Shown: positions 1 through 8,185 of the stretch, in pieces
Layout: each line of letters starts with the position of its first letter
Position numbering within the stretch: position 1 is the stretch's first letter
Source of the DNA: an uncultured Clostridia bacterium
Lineage (GTDB): Bacteria > Bacillota > Clostridia > Oscillospirales > Oscillospiraceae
Length of the DNA: 62,004 bases
Assembly (NCBI GenBank): GCA_947365965.1
Contig: CANAZG010000006.1
Coordinates: 1 to 62,004 of the forward strand
Direction of reading: 5' to 3'
Notes under the pieces: model-generated
What the model saw: only the letters and a program-made list of their open reading frames with translations
Databases searched by the model: none
What the model was told of the DNA's origin: nothing
Translations under genes and position numbers: made by a program

Positions 1-153
1 GGGGGTATTTTTTTTAGGTTTTACTGGCGGGTTGGAAAAATTCAGCGTAATCCCAAATACGGGGCCTAGCCTGAGGCGGGGGCGGCGGCCAGCCGCGCCG
101 CCGCCGCCCCAAAGGAGGGGCTTTTTCCAGGCTTTTCGGCAAATCCCGGGAGG

Positions 154-195
154 AAAAAAAGACGGCGGGCCGGAGGCGTCTCCCTCCGGCCCGCC
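154..195 (-). terminator. intrinsic terminator of the csoR-like gene
   Basis: A 13-bp perfect stem (164-176 with 183-195) with a 6-nt loop is followed, reading the minus strand, by seven T (plus-strand A run 154-160). It lies 27 bp past the repressor's stop. The remaining 1-153 is G/C-rich and shows no convincing gene. Confidence 0.85.
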
Positions 196-221
196 GGGTC
201 TGCCGCCCCCGGCAGGGGCGG

Positions 222-530
222 TCACTTCACAAACTGCTCGATAGCCCGGTTGAGCTCGTCAATAGCCGCCCGGTCCTGGGTGCTCATGGCGTCCACAACA
301 CAGTGCTCCAGGTGGTCCTTGAGGATGACCTTGCCCGTGTTGTTCAGGGCGCTGCGCACGGCGGAGAGCTGGATCAGGACCTCCGCGCAGTCCCGGCCCT
401 CCTCCACCATGGCTTTTACCCGCTCCAGGTGGCCGATGGCCCGGGCCAGCCGGTTTACCACCGCCCGGGTCTGGGTGTGGGAGTGGGTATGGGGGTGGGG
501 ATGGCCGTGATCCGTATGCTGTTCACACAT
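222..530 (-). CDS. CsoR/RcnR/FrmR-family metal-sensing repressor
   Basis: A 102-residue all-helical DUF156 repressor. The open frame extends upstream, but ATG 530 has a G-rich ribosome site and directly precedes a His-rich leader (His5, 8, 10, 12, 14, 16, 18). Cys48, His73 and Cys77 reproduce the Cys-x24-His-x3-Cys spacing of copper-sensing CsoR; persulfide sensors (CstR) lack the His. The family releases DNA when metal binds. No copper ATPase or chaperone gene is adjacent, so the regulated target is not visible. The His-rich N-terminus could equally suit nickel, cobalt or zinc. Family call is firm, metal identity is inference. Confidence 0.88.
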   Translation of the reverse strand: MCEQHTDHGHPHPHTHSHTQTRAVVNRLARAIGHLERVKAMVEEGRDCAEVLIQLSAVRSALNNTGKVILKDHLEHCVVDAMSTQDRAAIDELNRAIEQFVK

Positions 531-568
531 GGGCTTGCGCCCCCTTTCCTCTTGTCGACTTACGCTCC

Positions 569-597
569 ATTGTACCAGACCGGGCCGGGGAGCGCAA
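569..597 (-). promoter_or_regulatory. promoter of csoR-like gene
   Basis: On the minus strand TTGCGC (592-597) and TACAAT (569-574) are separated by 17 bp. A 10-bp inverted repeat (GGGCTTGCGC at 531-540, its complement at 592-601) and a CCCC-ATC-GGGG dyad at about 600-610 flank it. They are candidate autoregulatory operator sites because CsoR proteins favour G/C-tract dyads. Confidence 0.6.
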
Positions 598-674
598 GCC
601 CCATCGGGGGATCCAAATGAAGGGGGCGGAGGCGGTCCGGATAGTGAGAAATTTTGTGGAGATCTGGGCGCAAA

Positions 675-712
675 GGCGGCAGATTTTACGCATTCACGCA
701 AAATCTGCCGCC
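675..712 (-). terminator. hairpin after the DUF3786 gene
   Basis: A 13-bp perfect stem GGCGGCAGATTTT/AAAATCTGCCGCC lies 32 bp past the DUF3786 stop. The better T-rich tail (TTTTATTATTATT) is on the plus strand; the minus tail is only TTT. It probably works in both directions and separates the repressor from the upstream operon. Confidence 0.6.
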
Positions 713-743
713 TTTTATTATTATTCCAGGACGGGATAGCACC

Positions 744-1355
744 CTACGCGATCTGAGCGCCGATCTTCTTCATACGGTTGAGCAGGATGTCCCCCGCGTT
801 GGCCAGATCCTCGGCGGTGAAGGCGAAGCGGAAATTATCTGAGAAGAGGATCTGGGCGCTGGGGGGGAACTCCTCGTCCCCCAGCCACAGCAGCAGCTGG
901 ACAAAGAGGCCGGGCATCAGCTCCACCTCCCAGCCGCAGTCGCTGCGCTGGAGGGGCCTGGCGGGCAGCTTCTCCATGATCCGCCTGAGCAGCTCCGGCT
1001 TCCCCCCGTAGGAGAAGGCGAAGCGGTTGATGCACCGGCCGGTGAACTGGCGCAGATACACCTCCCCCCAGGGGAACTCCCGGTAGGTGAGATACTGGCC
1101 CCCGGGCAGGGCCGCCCGGCCGTCCACCAGATAGCGCAGCAGCAGAATCCGCTCGGCGTTGGTGAGTGGGGAGGGCCCCACCACAGTGAAGTCCGGGTGG
1201 GAGACGGTGAACACCTCCCCCAGCAGCCCCATAGTGACCCGGTTCTCCTCCCTGGGCAGGCCGCACCGGGCGGCGGCCTCCTCGATGCCGCAGGTCTGGA
1301 ACTTTTCCAGGTAGTACTCCAGGGGCTTGCCCTCCTTGTTGTTGACGACGTCCAT
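744..1355 (-). CDS. DUF3786 domain protein
   Basis: A 203-residue soluble protein recognised as DUF3786, a family found mostly in anaerobic Clostridia and sulfate reducers, with no proven reaction. ATG 1355 follows an AAGGAGG site at an 8-nt spacing. Recognisable traits are a Cys in the first quarter (QTCGIEEAA), the conserved TNAERILLLRYL helix and an Asp/Glu-rich region near LGDEEFPPSAQ. It lies 49 bp behind prfC with no promoter visible between, so it is probably the last gene of a gph-prfC-DUF3786 unit. No signal peptide or membrane segment. Function unknown. Confidence 0.75.
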   Translation of the reverse strand: MDVVNNKEGKPLEYYLEKFQTCGIEEAAARCGLPREENRVTMGLLGEVFTVSHPDFTVVGPSPLTNAERILLLRYLVDGRAALPGGQYLTYREFPWGEVYLRQFTGRCINRFAFSYGGKPELLRRIMEKLPARPLQRSDCGWEVELMPGLFVQLLLWLGDEEFPPSAQILFSDNFRFAFTAEDLANAGDILLNRMKKIGAQIA

Positions 1356-1404
1356 TGCGCCGGCCTCCTTTTCAGCGTATCAAAAATAGCTGCGCCGCGT
1401 GCAC

Positions 1405-2982
1405 TTACGACGGCTCCTCCAGCTCCAGCCCCGGGTTGTGCTTGAGGAGATACCCCACCGGCCACTCGCCGGAGTAGGCGACAAGACTGCGGCCCCGGAA
1501 GTCCTCCAGCAGCGCCGCGTCCGCGCACAGGGTCAGATCCTTGGGCTCCACAGGGCTGGCGGCGATGCGGCGCAGGTGGTCATAGGGCAGGCCCGCCATG
1601 CGCAGCTCCACCCCGTACTCCGAGCGCATCCGGTACTGGAACACGTCGAATTGCAGGGTGCCCACCACGCCCACGATGACCTCCTCCATGCCCGCGAAGG
1701 GGATCTTGAAGATCTGGATGGCGCCCTCCTGGGCGATCTGCTCGGTGCCCTTGATGAACTGCTTGCGCTTCATGGTGTCCATGGGGGAGACCCGCATGAA
1801 GTGCTCCGGCTCAAATGTGGGGATGCCCAAAAATTTGAACTTCTTCCCCGGCACAGTCACCGTGTCCCCGATGGAAAACATGCCCGGGTCAAACACGCCG
1901 ATGATGTCCCCGGCGTAGGCCTCGTCGATGATCTCCCGCTCTGCGGCCAGCATCTGCTGGGGCTGGCTGAGGCGGAGCTTCTTGCCGGACTGCATGTGGA
2001 AGACCTCGCTGTCCCGCTGGAACTTGCCGGAGCACACCCGCATGAAGGCGATGCGGTCCCGGTGGGCCTTGTTCATGTTGGCCTGGATCTTGAAGACAAA
2101 GGCGGAGAAGTCCGGGGAAAAGGCGTCGATCTCCCCGCTGTCGGTCATCCGGTTCAGGGGCGGGGTGGTCATGCGCAGAAACGCCTCCAGGAAGGGCTCC
2201 ACGCCGAAGTTGGTGAGGGCGGAGCCGAAGAACACGGGGCTGAGGGTCCCGGCCCGGACGGCCTCCATGTCAAACTCTCGGCCGGCCCCCAGCAGCTCCA
2301 CCTCGTCCCGCAGGGTCTGCCACCGCTCCTGGCTGCCCAGCAGGTCCGCCGCCGCCGGGTCCTCCAGATCGATCCGGGTGGAGGCGGCCTTCCTGCCGTG
2401 GCCCTCGCTGGAGAAAAAGAGGATGCTGCCCTCCGCCCGGTCATAGACCCCCTGAAAGGCCTTGCCGCAGCCGATGGGCCAGTTGACGGCGCAGGTGTCG
2501 ATGCCCAGCTCCCGCTCCACCTCCTCGCACAGCTCCAGAGGGTCCCGGGTCTCCCGGTCCATCTTGTTGATAAAGGTGAAGATGGGGATATGGCGCATGG
2601 CGCAGACCTTGAAGAGCTTCCTCGTCTGGGGCTCCACGCCCTTGGCCCCGTCGATGACCATCACTGCGGAGTCGGCGGCCATGAGGGTGCGGTAGGTGTC
2701 CTCGGAGAAGTCCTGGTGGCCGGGGGTGTCCAGGATGTTGATGCAGAAGCCGTTGTGCTGGAACTGCATCACCGAGCTGGTGACGGAGATGCCCCTCTGG
2801 CGCTCGATCTCCATCCAGTCGGAGGTGGCGGCCCGGGCCCGCTTGCCCTTGACCTCGCCGGCCTGGGCAATGGCCCCGCCGTAGAGGAGGAATTTTTCAG
2901 TCAATGTGGTTTTTCCCGCGTCCGGGTGGGAGATAATGGCAAAGGTTCTTCTTCTGGAAATTTCTTCTCTCAAATCAGCCAT
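1405..2982 (-). CDS. prfC: peptide chain release factor 3 (RF3)
   Basis: A 525-residue translational GTPase that removes RF1/RF2 from the ribosome after peptide release. G1 is SHPDAGKTT near residue 18, the G2 threonine lies in RGISVTSS, G3 is DTPGH and G4 is NKMD, all intact. The RF3 rather than EF-G identity comes from the length and the SDWMEIERQRG stretch. The C-terminal domains are complete. The start has AAGGAGG 15 nt upstream and a nearer AGGA. It follows gph by 90 bp on the same strand. Confidence 0.93.
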   Translation of the reverse strand: MADLREEISRRRTFAIISHPDAGKTTLTEKFLLYGGAIAQAGEVKGKRARAATSDWMEIERQRGISVTSSVMQFQHNGFCINILDTPGHQDFSEDTYRTLMAADSAVMVIDGAKGVEPQTRKLFKVCAMRHIPIFTFINKMDRETRDPLELCEEVERELGIDTCAVNWPIGCGKAFQGVYDRAEGSILFFSSEGHGRKAASTRIDLEDPAAADLLGSQERWQTLRDEVELLGAGREFDMEAVRAGTLSPVFFGSALTNFGVEPFLEAFLRMTTPPLNRMTDSGEIDAFSPDFSAFVFKIQANMNKAHRDRIAFMRVCSGKFQRDSEVFHMQSGKKLRLSQPQQMLAAEREIIDEAYAGDIIGVFDPGMFSIGDTVTVPGKKFKFLGIPTFEPEHFMRVSPMDTMKRKQFIKGTEQIAQEGAIQIFKIPFAGMEEVIVGVVGTLQFDVFQYRMRSEYGVELRMAGLPYDHLRRIAASPVEPKDLTLCADAALLEDFRGRSLVAYSGEWPVGYLLKHNPGLELEEPS

Positions 2983-3072
2983 GAATCCTACTGATGGCCT
3001 CCTTTATTACTCAATTATATACGTCAGCGCGGCTGTAAAAATCTACATGGGACCGTCCTCCTGCGCCGCCTG

Positions 3073-3744
3073 TCAATTCTGGCCGCAGTAGGGCGCCAGC
3101 AGGTCCTCCAGCTCCGCCGGATGGCCGGGCACCAGAACGGCCCCCTGCTCCACCAGCTCCTCCCGGGACCGATAGCCCCAGGGCGCGGCCACCGGCAGCA
3201 TCCCTGCGGCCCGGGCAAAGGCCATGTCCGTGCCGCTGTCGCCCACGTAGGCCACCGCCCCGGCCTCCAGGCCCATGGCCGCCAGCACCGGCGCGGCCGC
3301 CCCCGGGTCCGGCTTCAGGGGCCGGCCCTCCGCCCGGCCCAGCACGCACCGGAAGGCCACGTCTGGGAAGAAGGTCTTCACCACCTGCTGGGCCGTGGCC
3401 TCGGTCTTGTTGCTCAGCACCCCCAGCAGGAGGCCCCGCCGGGCCAGGCGGTCCAGCAGCTCCGGGATTCCCGGGTACCACGTGGTCTGCTCCGCGCAGT
3501 GGTGGGGGTAGTCGTTCTTGTAGAGGGCCAGGGCCCGGTCAATGAGCTCGTCGCTGCTGTCCGGGGGCAGGGCCCGGCGCACCGCCTCCCGGATGCCCCC
3601 GCCCACAAAGCCCCTGCACTCGTCTACCGTGTGGGTGGGCAGGCCGCAGGCAGCCAGGGAGCGGTTGATGGCACCGGTGAGATCGGCGATGGTGTCCAGC
3701 AGGGTGCCGTCCAGATCAAAGACAACCGCCTTGATACGCGTCAT
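3073..3744 (-). CDS. gph: HAD-family phosphatase, phosphoglycolate phosphatase-like
   Basis: A 223-residue HAD hydrolase of the Gph/PGP type. Motif I is FDLDGTLLDT (nucleophile Asp near residue 10), motif II is VLSNKT, the Lys is in LKPDPG, and motif IV is VGDSGTDM. The helical cap between motifs I and II fits the phosphoglycolate phosphatase subfamily. The natural substrate cannot be fixed from sequence; 2-phosphoglycolate or another small sugar or nucleotide phosphate is likely. GGGAGG lies 9 nt before ATG 3744, and a consensus promoter precedes it, so it probably heads an operon with prfC and the DUF3786 gene. Confidence 0.82.
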   Translation of the reverse strand: MTRIKAVVFDLDGTLLDTIADLTGAINRSLAACGLPTHTVDECRGFVGGGIREAVRRALPPDSSDELIDRALALYKNDYPHHCAEQTTWYPGIPELLDRLARRGLLLGVLSNKTEATAQQVVKTFFPDVAFRCVLGRAEGRPLKPDPGAAAPVLAAMGLEAGAVAYVGDSGTDMAFARAAGMLPVAAPWGYRSREELVEQGAVLVPGHPAELEDLLAPYCGQN

Positions 3745-3785
3745 ATGAAAAAAACCTCCCGTCGGTCAAATCATGTCCGGCTGGT

Positions 3786-3814
3786 ATTATATCCTCTGCG
3801 CCCCGGTATGTCAA
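3786..3814 (-). promoter_or_regulatory. consensus sigma-A promoter of gph operon
   Basis: TTGACA (3809-3814), 17-bp spacer, TATAAT (3786-3791) on the minus strand; both hexamers are perfect. Start point would be about 42 bp before the gph ATG. Confidence 0.85.
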
Positions 3815-3865
3815 TTTTTTCGGAGAAAAAAGATTGATTTTTCCCCCTCCGGCCCCAAATCCCCG

Positions 3866-3895
3866 TTGCGCCCGGCTGGGAATGTGTGGTAAACT
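3866..3895 (+). promoter_or_regulatory. candidate promoter of pyrophosphatase gene
   Basis: TTGCGC (3866-3871) and TAAACT (3890-3895) with 18 bp between, about 70 bp before the pyrophosphatase ATG and divergent from the gph promoter. The match is moderate. Confidence 0.45.
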
Positions 3896-3966
3896 GTACC
3901 TGTCGGGTCCCGGGCCGGGGCCCCGGGCCTCTTTTGCGCATACTACCTCCAAGGAGTGTGAAAACC

Positions 3967-5583
3967 ATGGACAAGATATACGTCACAGGACACCGCAACC
4001 CGGACACCGATTCCATCGTCTCCGCCATGGCCTATGCCGCCCTGCGAAACGCGGTGGGGGACCGGCAGTACGTGGCCGCCCGGCTGGGCCAGATCAGCGA
4101 CGAGACCCGGCTCATCCTCAACCGCTTCGGCTTTGAGCCGCCCCTGCTCATCAAGAACATGCGCACCCAGGTGATGGATCTGGAGTACGATGTGCCCCCC
4201 ATCCTCAACGAGGCTGTCACCGTCAGCCGGGCCTGGTCAGCCATGGAGGACGACAAGCACATCTCCGCCATTCCGGTCACCGACGACGAGGGGCATCTCC
4301 GGGGGATGCTCACCGCCGGGGACATCGCCGGCTTTGATATGGAGACCATCGAGGCGGCGGACCTCCGGTCCGTGCCCCTGTTCAACATCCTCAGCGTTCT
4401 GGAGGGCCAGCTGCTGGGGGAGACGGAGGAGGTGGTGAACACCATCTCCGGTCAGGTGGTTCTGGCCCTGCCCCAGTCCGGGGAGCTGCCCCCCTTCCGC
4501 CAGAGGGAGACGGTCCTCATCTGCGGCAACCAGCCGGACATGCTGCGGGAGGCGGTGGCCTTCGGCGTGGCCTGCGTGGTGCTGTGTCAGGCGGAGCTGC
4601 CCGAGGAGATCCGGGCGCAGGTGAAGAACACCTGCATCATCTCCACCCCCTATGACGGCTTCCGGGCCGTGCGCCGGATCTTCCAGGCCATCCCCGTGGG
4701 CCGTCTGGCCCAGCAGAAGGAGGTCATCGCCTTCCACCTGGAGGACTATATTGACGACGTGCGGGAGGTGGTGCTCCAGAGCCGCTACCGCAGCTACCCC
4801 ATTCTGGACCAGCAGGAGCGGGTGGTGGGGTCCCTGTCCCGCTACCACCTCATCAAGCCCCGGCGCAAGCGGGTGGTGCTGGTGGACCACAACGAGGCGG
4901 CCCAGTCGGTGCCCGGCCTGGAGCAGGCGGATGTGCTGGCCATCATTGACCACCACCGTCTGGCGGACATCCAGACCAAGAACCCCATCTACTTCCGCAA
5001 CGAGCCCGTGGGCAGCACCTGCACCATTGTGGCGGGGATGTACCAGGAGCGGGGGATGATGCCCTCGGCCAAGCTGGCGGGGCTGATGGCGGCGGCCATT
5101 GTGTCCGACACGGTGATGTTCAAGTCCCCCACCTGCACGAACCGGGACCGGAGGATGGCCGAGCGCATGGCCCATATCGCCAACCTCTCCCTGGACGAGC
5201 TGGGCCGGGAGATCTTCTCCGCCTCCACGCCGGAGGACAAGCCGGTGGACCAGCTGCTGTTCACGGACTTCAAGGAGTTCCACATCGCGGGCCACGACTT
5301 CGGCGTCAGCCAGATCACCTGCGTGGACTCGGACCGCCAGCTCCGGCGGAAGGACCAGTTTCTGGCCCTCATGGAGCAGACCCGCGCGGAGCACGGCTAC
5401 AGCATGATGCTGCTGATGCTCACGGACGTGCTCCTGGAGGGCAGCAAGGTGCTGTGCGTAGGCGGGGAGGACACCTTCCAGCAGGCCTTCAACACAGAGC
5501 TGCGGGACCACGAGGCCTTTCTGCCCCGGATCATGTCCAGGAAAAAGCAGATCATCCCCATGCTGTCGGCCCTGTGGGGGTAA
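3967..5583 (+). CDS. ppaC: manganese-dependent inorganic pyrophosphatase with CBS-DRTGG regulatory insert
   Basis: A 538-residue family II pyrophosphatase that hydrolyses PPi and so pulls biosynthetic reactions forward. The DHH catalytic core is split: the GHRNPDTDS metal motif is near residue 8, and the LVDHNE and IIDHHR motifs lie after about residue 300. The C-terminal DHHA2 lobe runs to the end. The interruption of roughly 240 residues holds a CBS motif, a DRTGG-like domain and a second CBS motif. This is the arrangement of adenine-nucleotide-regulated clostridial enzymes (ADP/AMP inhibit, ATP/Ap4A activate). ATG 3967 is chosen over upstream in-frame codons because AAGGAG precedes it and the DHH fold begins there. 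Confidence 0.9.
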   Translation: MDKIYVTGHRNPDTDSIVSAMAYAALRNAVGDRQYVAARLGQISDETRLILNRFGFEPPLLIKNMRTQVMDLEYDVPPILNEAVTVSRAWSAMEDDKHISAIPVTDDEGHLRGMLTAGDIAGFDMETIEAADLRSVPLFNILSVLEGQLLGETEEVVNTISGQVVLALPQSGELPPFRQRETVLICGNQPDMLREAVAFGVACVVLCQAELPEEIRAQVKNTCIISTPYDGFRAVRRIFQAIPVGRLAQQKEVIAFHLEDYIDDVREVVLQSRYRSYPILDQQERVVGSLSRYHLIKPRRKRVVLVDHNEAAQSVPGLEQADVLAIIDHHRLADIQTKNPIYFRNEPVGSTCTIVAGMYQERGMMPSAKLAGLMAAAIVSDTVMFKSPTCTNRDRRMAERMAHIANLSLDELGREIFSASTPEDKPVDQLLFTDFKEFHIAGHDFGVSQITCVDSDRQLRRKDQFLALMEQTRAEHGYSMMLLMLTDVLLEGSKVLCVGGEDTFQQAFNTELRDHEAFLPRIMSRKKQIIPMLSALWG

Positions 5584-5586
5584 AAG

Positions 5587-5638
5587 AAAGCAGAAAAATC
5601 GGGAGCGCCCCGCAGGGCGCTCCCGATTTTTCTGCTTT
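5587..5638. terminator. strong bidirectional terminator
   Basis: Perfect 24-bp arms (5587-5610 and 5615-5638) around a 4-nt loop, with A-rich and T-rich shoulders on both strands. It lies 4 bp after ppaC and 55 bp beyond the stop of the convergent DUF3795 gene, so it can serve both. Confidence 0.92.
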
Positions 5639-5692
5639 CGTCTTTCCGGAGATAAAGGGATGCGCTGTCCCCGCAGACAGCGCGTCCCGCAA

Positions 5693-6253
5693 TCAATGAT
5701 TTGTCAACGGTTTCTTTTTCCGGAGCTTTAGCGTTATGCTTCTTCTGTCGGCGATTTCCTGAAATACAGCGGCCACATACCGACATTGCTCCTTCACCGG
5801 CAGCGAGGGCAATCGACTGTCTGACTGTATCCGCGTCATGGCCTCCTGTAAATCCGGAAGCTCCAGCAAATTAACAGCCACGCAAAAGAAGTTTTTCCTG
5901 CGCCCGTCATTATAGTGAGCGAGCAGATCAGAAAGAATGCGCATTTTTTCCCGTTGCTCCAGATGATACCGTTCAATCCCGATGCGCTGCGCCCGTTCTA
6001 AATCTGATTTTTGCCGCTGATGGGTAATAAAGGAATCGTATTCATCAATATGCCGGTATTGTTCGCAGGGATAGCTGCCGCACTCATAGCAGTATTCTAT
6101 GCCTCCGTGTGCAAGGCTGCACCGCGCAATCCTGCACGATTGATTGCCATTGCCGCAGCCGCCGCAGTAACTGCCTAAAAACATGGGGCATAGTCCGCAG
6201 TTCAATCCGCAAAGAGAAAGCAGCTGGCTCTTCCGCTCAAAGCCTTTCATCAT
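5693..6253 (-). CDS. DUF3795 cysteine-rich protein
   Basis: A 186-residue protein of the DUF3795 family. The N-terminal third is packed with Cys in CGLNCGLCP, CGGCGNG and CYECGSYPC, presumably binding zinc or an Fe-S cluster. The rest is helical and basic with no membrane segment. Codon use and base composition are clearly A/T-richer than the neighbours, suggesting recent acquisition. It starts 45 bp after the M15 peptidase stop and has only a weak ribosome site before ATGATG. The biochemical role of the family is not established. Confidence 0.75.
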   Translation of the reverse strand: MMKGFERKSQLLSLCGLNCGLCPMFLGSYCGGCGNGNQSCRIARCSLAHGGIEYCYECGSYPCEQYRHIDEYDSFITHQRQKSDLERAQRIGIERYHLEQREKMRILSDLLAHYNDGRRKNFFCVAVNLLELPDLQEAMTRIQSDSRLPSLPVKEQCRYVAAVFQEIADRRSITLKLRKKKPLTNH

Positions 6254-6298
6254 ATCGTACCCCAGGTCCCTGCGTCCGGCACAGATTTCCGCCCTGTC

Positions 6299-7282
6299 TC
6301 ACGCCGACACCTTACAGGTGACCACCAGTCCATCCACGTTGTTGCCGGACACGGACCACTCCCCGCTGTCCGGGACATAGGCCGCGCTGCCGGGGCAGTA
6401 CCAGGCCTCGTAGGTTCCGGCCGCGCATTCGATGGTCAGGTGCTCCCCGTCATAGGGGTACTGGCGGAGCAGGTCAATGTACTCCTCCAGGCACAGCCCC
6501 CGCCGGGCCATCTCCGTGGCGTGGGGGACGCCCACGTACCGGAAGTGCCAGGGCTCGTCCCAGATGCCGGTGAGCGCCTCCTTGCCCTCCTGGTAGCGGA
6601 CCACCCAGCCGTAGTCCTGGCAGTTCTCGTTGATCCAGGCGTATTCCCCGGAGCCGTTGTAGTCCCCGCTGGACCCGTTGGCGTTGAGGATGGAGAAGTC
6701 CACTACCAGCCCCGTGTGGTGCTCGCTGCCCCCGGGCTGGGCCACGTACTTCTCCGCGTGGTCCTGGCCGTTGCGCTGGGCGCTCTGGTCAAAGAGGCGC
6801 TGCTGGTAGTCCCGGTCCCGGTATCCGGCCACCACGTTGATGGACTTGCTGCCCCCCTGGGCTCGGAAGGCATCCAGCAGATCGTTGAGGGCCTCCATGG
6901 CCACGGGGGAGAGGAACACCTCCATATCCCGGACGTAGTAGCCCTCGCTCTTCTCCTCGTAGATGCTTACCAGCTTCTGCTCCTGGGGAAAGCGGTAGAG
7001 AACCTCATTGTTCACCAGGATCAGCTCCCCGGTGTACAGGGCCTCCTCCCCCAGCTCCCGGCGGGAGCAGGGGACGCCGGAGGCGGTGGCCACGCGGCCG
7101 CCGGAGAGGGGTGGGTCGGCCCTCTCGTCGGGGAGGGGACGGACGGTGCTGCTCGGGGGAGACAGCGGGCTGACGGGGCGGCGGAGGAAGAAAACGGCGC
7201 CTGCCGCCAGGGCCGCCAGGACCAGCAGGGTCAGGGTCAGACTGGGATGCTTCCGCCGCCGTCCGCGGTAATTCTTGCTCAT
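6299..7282 (-). CDS. M15 family D-alanyl-D-alanine carboxypeptidase (VanY/DdcY-like)
   Basis: A 327-residue zinc peptidase anchored by an N-terminal membrane segment (about residues 14-33) after a basic head, then a low-complexity linker and the M15B domain. The zinc ligands are read from SEHHTGLVVDFS (SxHxxGxxxD motif) and EPWHFRYVG (ExWH motif). The enzyme class trims the terminal D-Ala from peptidoglycan stem peptides. It is last in the gene series with the two-component system, 78 bp after the preceding gene, so it is probably under that system's control. Its presence alone does not mean glycopeptide resistance. Confidence 0.88.
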   Translation of the reverse strand: MSKNYRGRRRKHPSLTLTLLVLAALAAGAVFFLRRPVSPLSPPSSTVRPLPDERADPPLSGGRVATASGVPCSRRELGEEALYTGELILVNNEVLYRFPQEQKLVSIYEEKSEGYYVRDMEVFLSPVAMEALNDLLDAFRAQGGSKSINVVAGYRDRDYQQRLFDQSAQRNGQDHAEKYVAQPGGSEHHTGLVVDFSILNANGSSGDYNGSGEYAWINENCQDYGWVVRYQEGKEALTGIWDEPWHFRYVGVPHATEMARRGLCLEEYIDLLRQYPYDGEHLTIECAAGTYEAWYCPGSAAYVPDSGEWSVSGNNVDGLVVTCKVSA

Positions 7283-7360
7283 AGGGGAATGGGCCTCCTT
7301 ATTTTAGCGTTTCTTGTAAGGATTCACAGCCGCTACGGGCTGAGGTGGATTTTTCTGACG

Positions 7361-8185
7361 CTAGGGATTCCGGTTCCAGTGGAGGGAGCAGCGGCCGCCG
7401 CTGTAGGACCAGCACAGCAGGGGGATGTGGACCGGCTGGCCGCTGTAGGAAAAGCTCACCTCTCCCACCGAGCTGTACTCCCCGCCGATCTGCATCCGGG
7501 CGTCCACGTCCTCCAGGATGCTCCGGGTGAACTCATTGTACCAGTTGGCGCTGACGCTGTCCATGCCCCAGTAGTCCCGCCACGCGCTGCCAAAGGTGCT
7601 GGCGCCCCGGGGACTCCAGACGAGGGAGCCGTCCCTGCCCCAGAGCAGGGAGAAGGCCAGCGCCCGCCCGGACTGGGCGTCCACGGACAGCTCCAGGGAG
7701 TAGGGCGGACAGTTGAGGGCCATCCGGTACACCAGGAAGCTCATCTGGGTCTCCCGGTCCACATAGAGGATCTGGCTGCGCTCCACGCACTCCGCAGGGC
7801 TCTCCCCGTCCCAGATCAGCGGCAGGGCACCGATCATCTGAAGGGAGCGCACCTCCGCCTGCACGGCAGCGGCCCGCTCCGCCAGCTTGCGCTGCTCCTC
7901 CGCGTCCAGCTTCTCCTGCTGGCTGAGGGCGTCCTCCCGCTGGGGGCTCTCCCCGCCGCCCACGGTCAGGCTGTCCAGGCCGCCGGTCCGGAGGAGGATC
8001 ACCTTCTCCGCCACCGTCAGGCCCACGCTCTCGCCAAAGCCCTCCCGGTCCTCCTGGAGGATATGGGGATCGTCCAGCAGAAGCCGGTCGTTCCACAGGG
8101 AGAGCCGGGCCGGGAGGAAGATGGCCGCCGCCGTCAGCAGGGCGGTGAGGGCGGCGGTCAGAAATTTTCGCATACTACTCGACAT
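7361..8185 (-). CDS. secreted/membrane-anchored protein of unknown function in two-component operon
   Basis: A 274-residue protein I do not recognise. It has an N-terminal hydrophobic segment (about residues 8-25), then a charged Gln/Glu/Arg-rich helical region (about 80-115), then a Trp/Tyr-rich C-terminal half. ATG 8185 is chosen because GGAGGGG sits 5-7 nt upstream; this makes it overlap the end of the kinase gene by 11 bp. A later ATG (8173) is possible. The overlap shows it belongs to the kinase/regulator operon, so it may be an extracytoplasmic accessory or ligand-sensing partner of the kinase. That role is inference. Confidence 0.7.
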   Translation of the reverse strand: MSSSMRKFLTAALTALLTAAAIFLPARLSLWNDRLLLDDPHILQEDREGFGESVGLTVAEKVILLRTGGLDSLTVGGGESPQREDALSQQEKLDAEEQRKLAERAAAVQAEVRSLQMIGALPLIWDGESPAECVERSQILYVDRETQMSFLVYRMALNCPPYSLELSVDAQSGRALAFSLLWGRDGSLVWSPRGASTFGSAWRDYWGMDSVSANWYNEFTRSILEDVDARMQIGGEYSSVGEVSFSYSGQPVHIPLLCWSYSGGRCSLHWNRNP

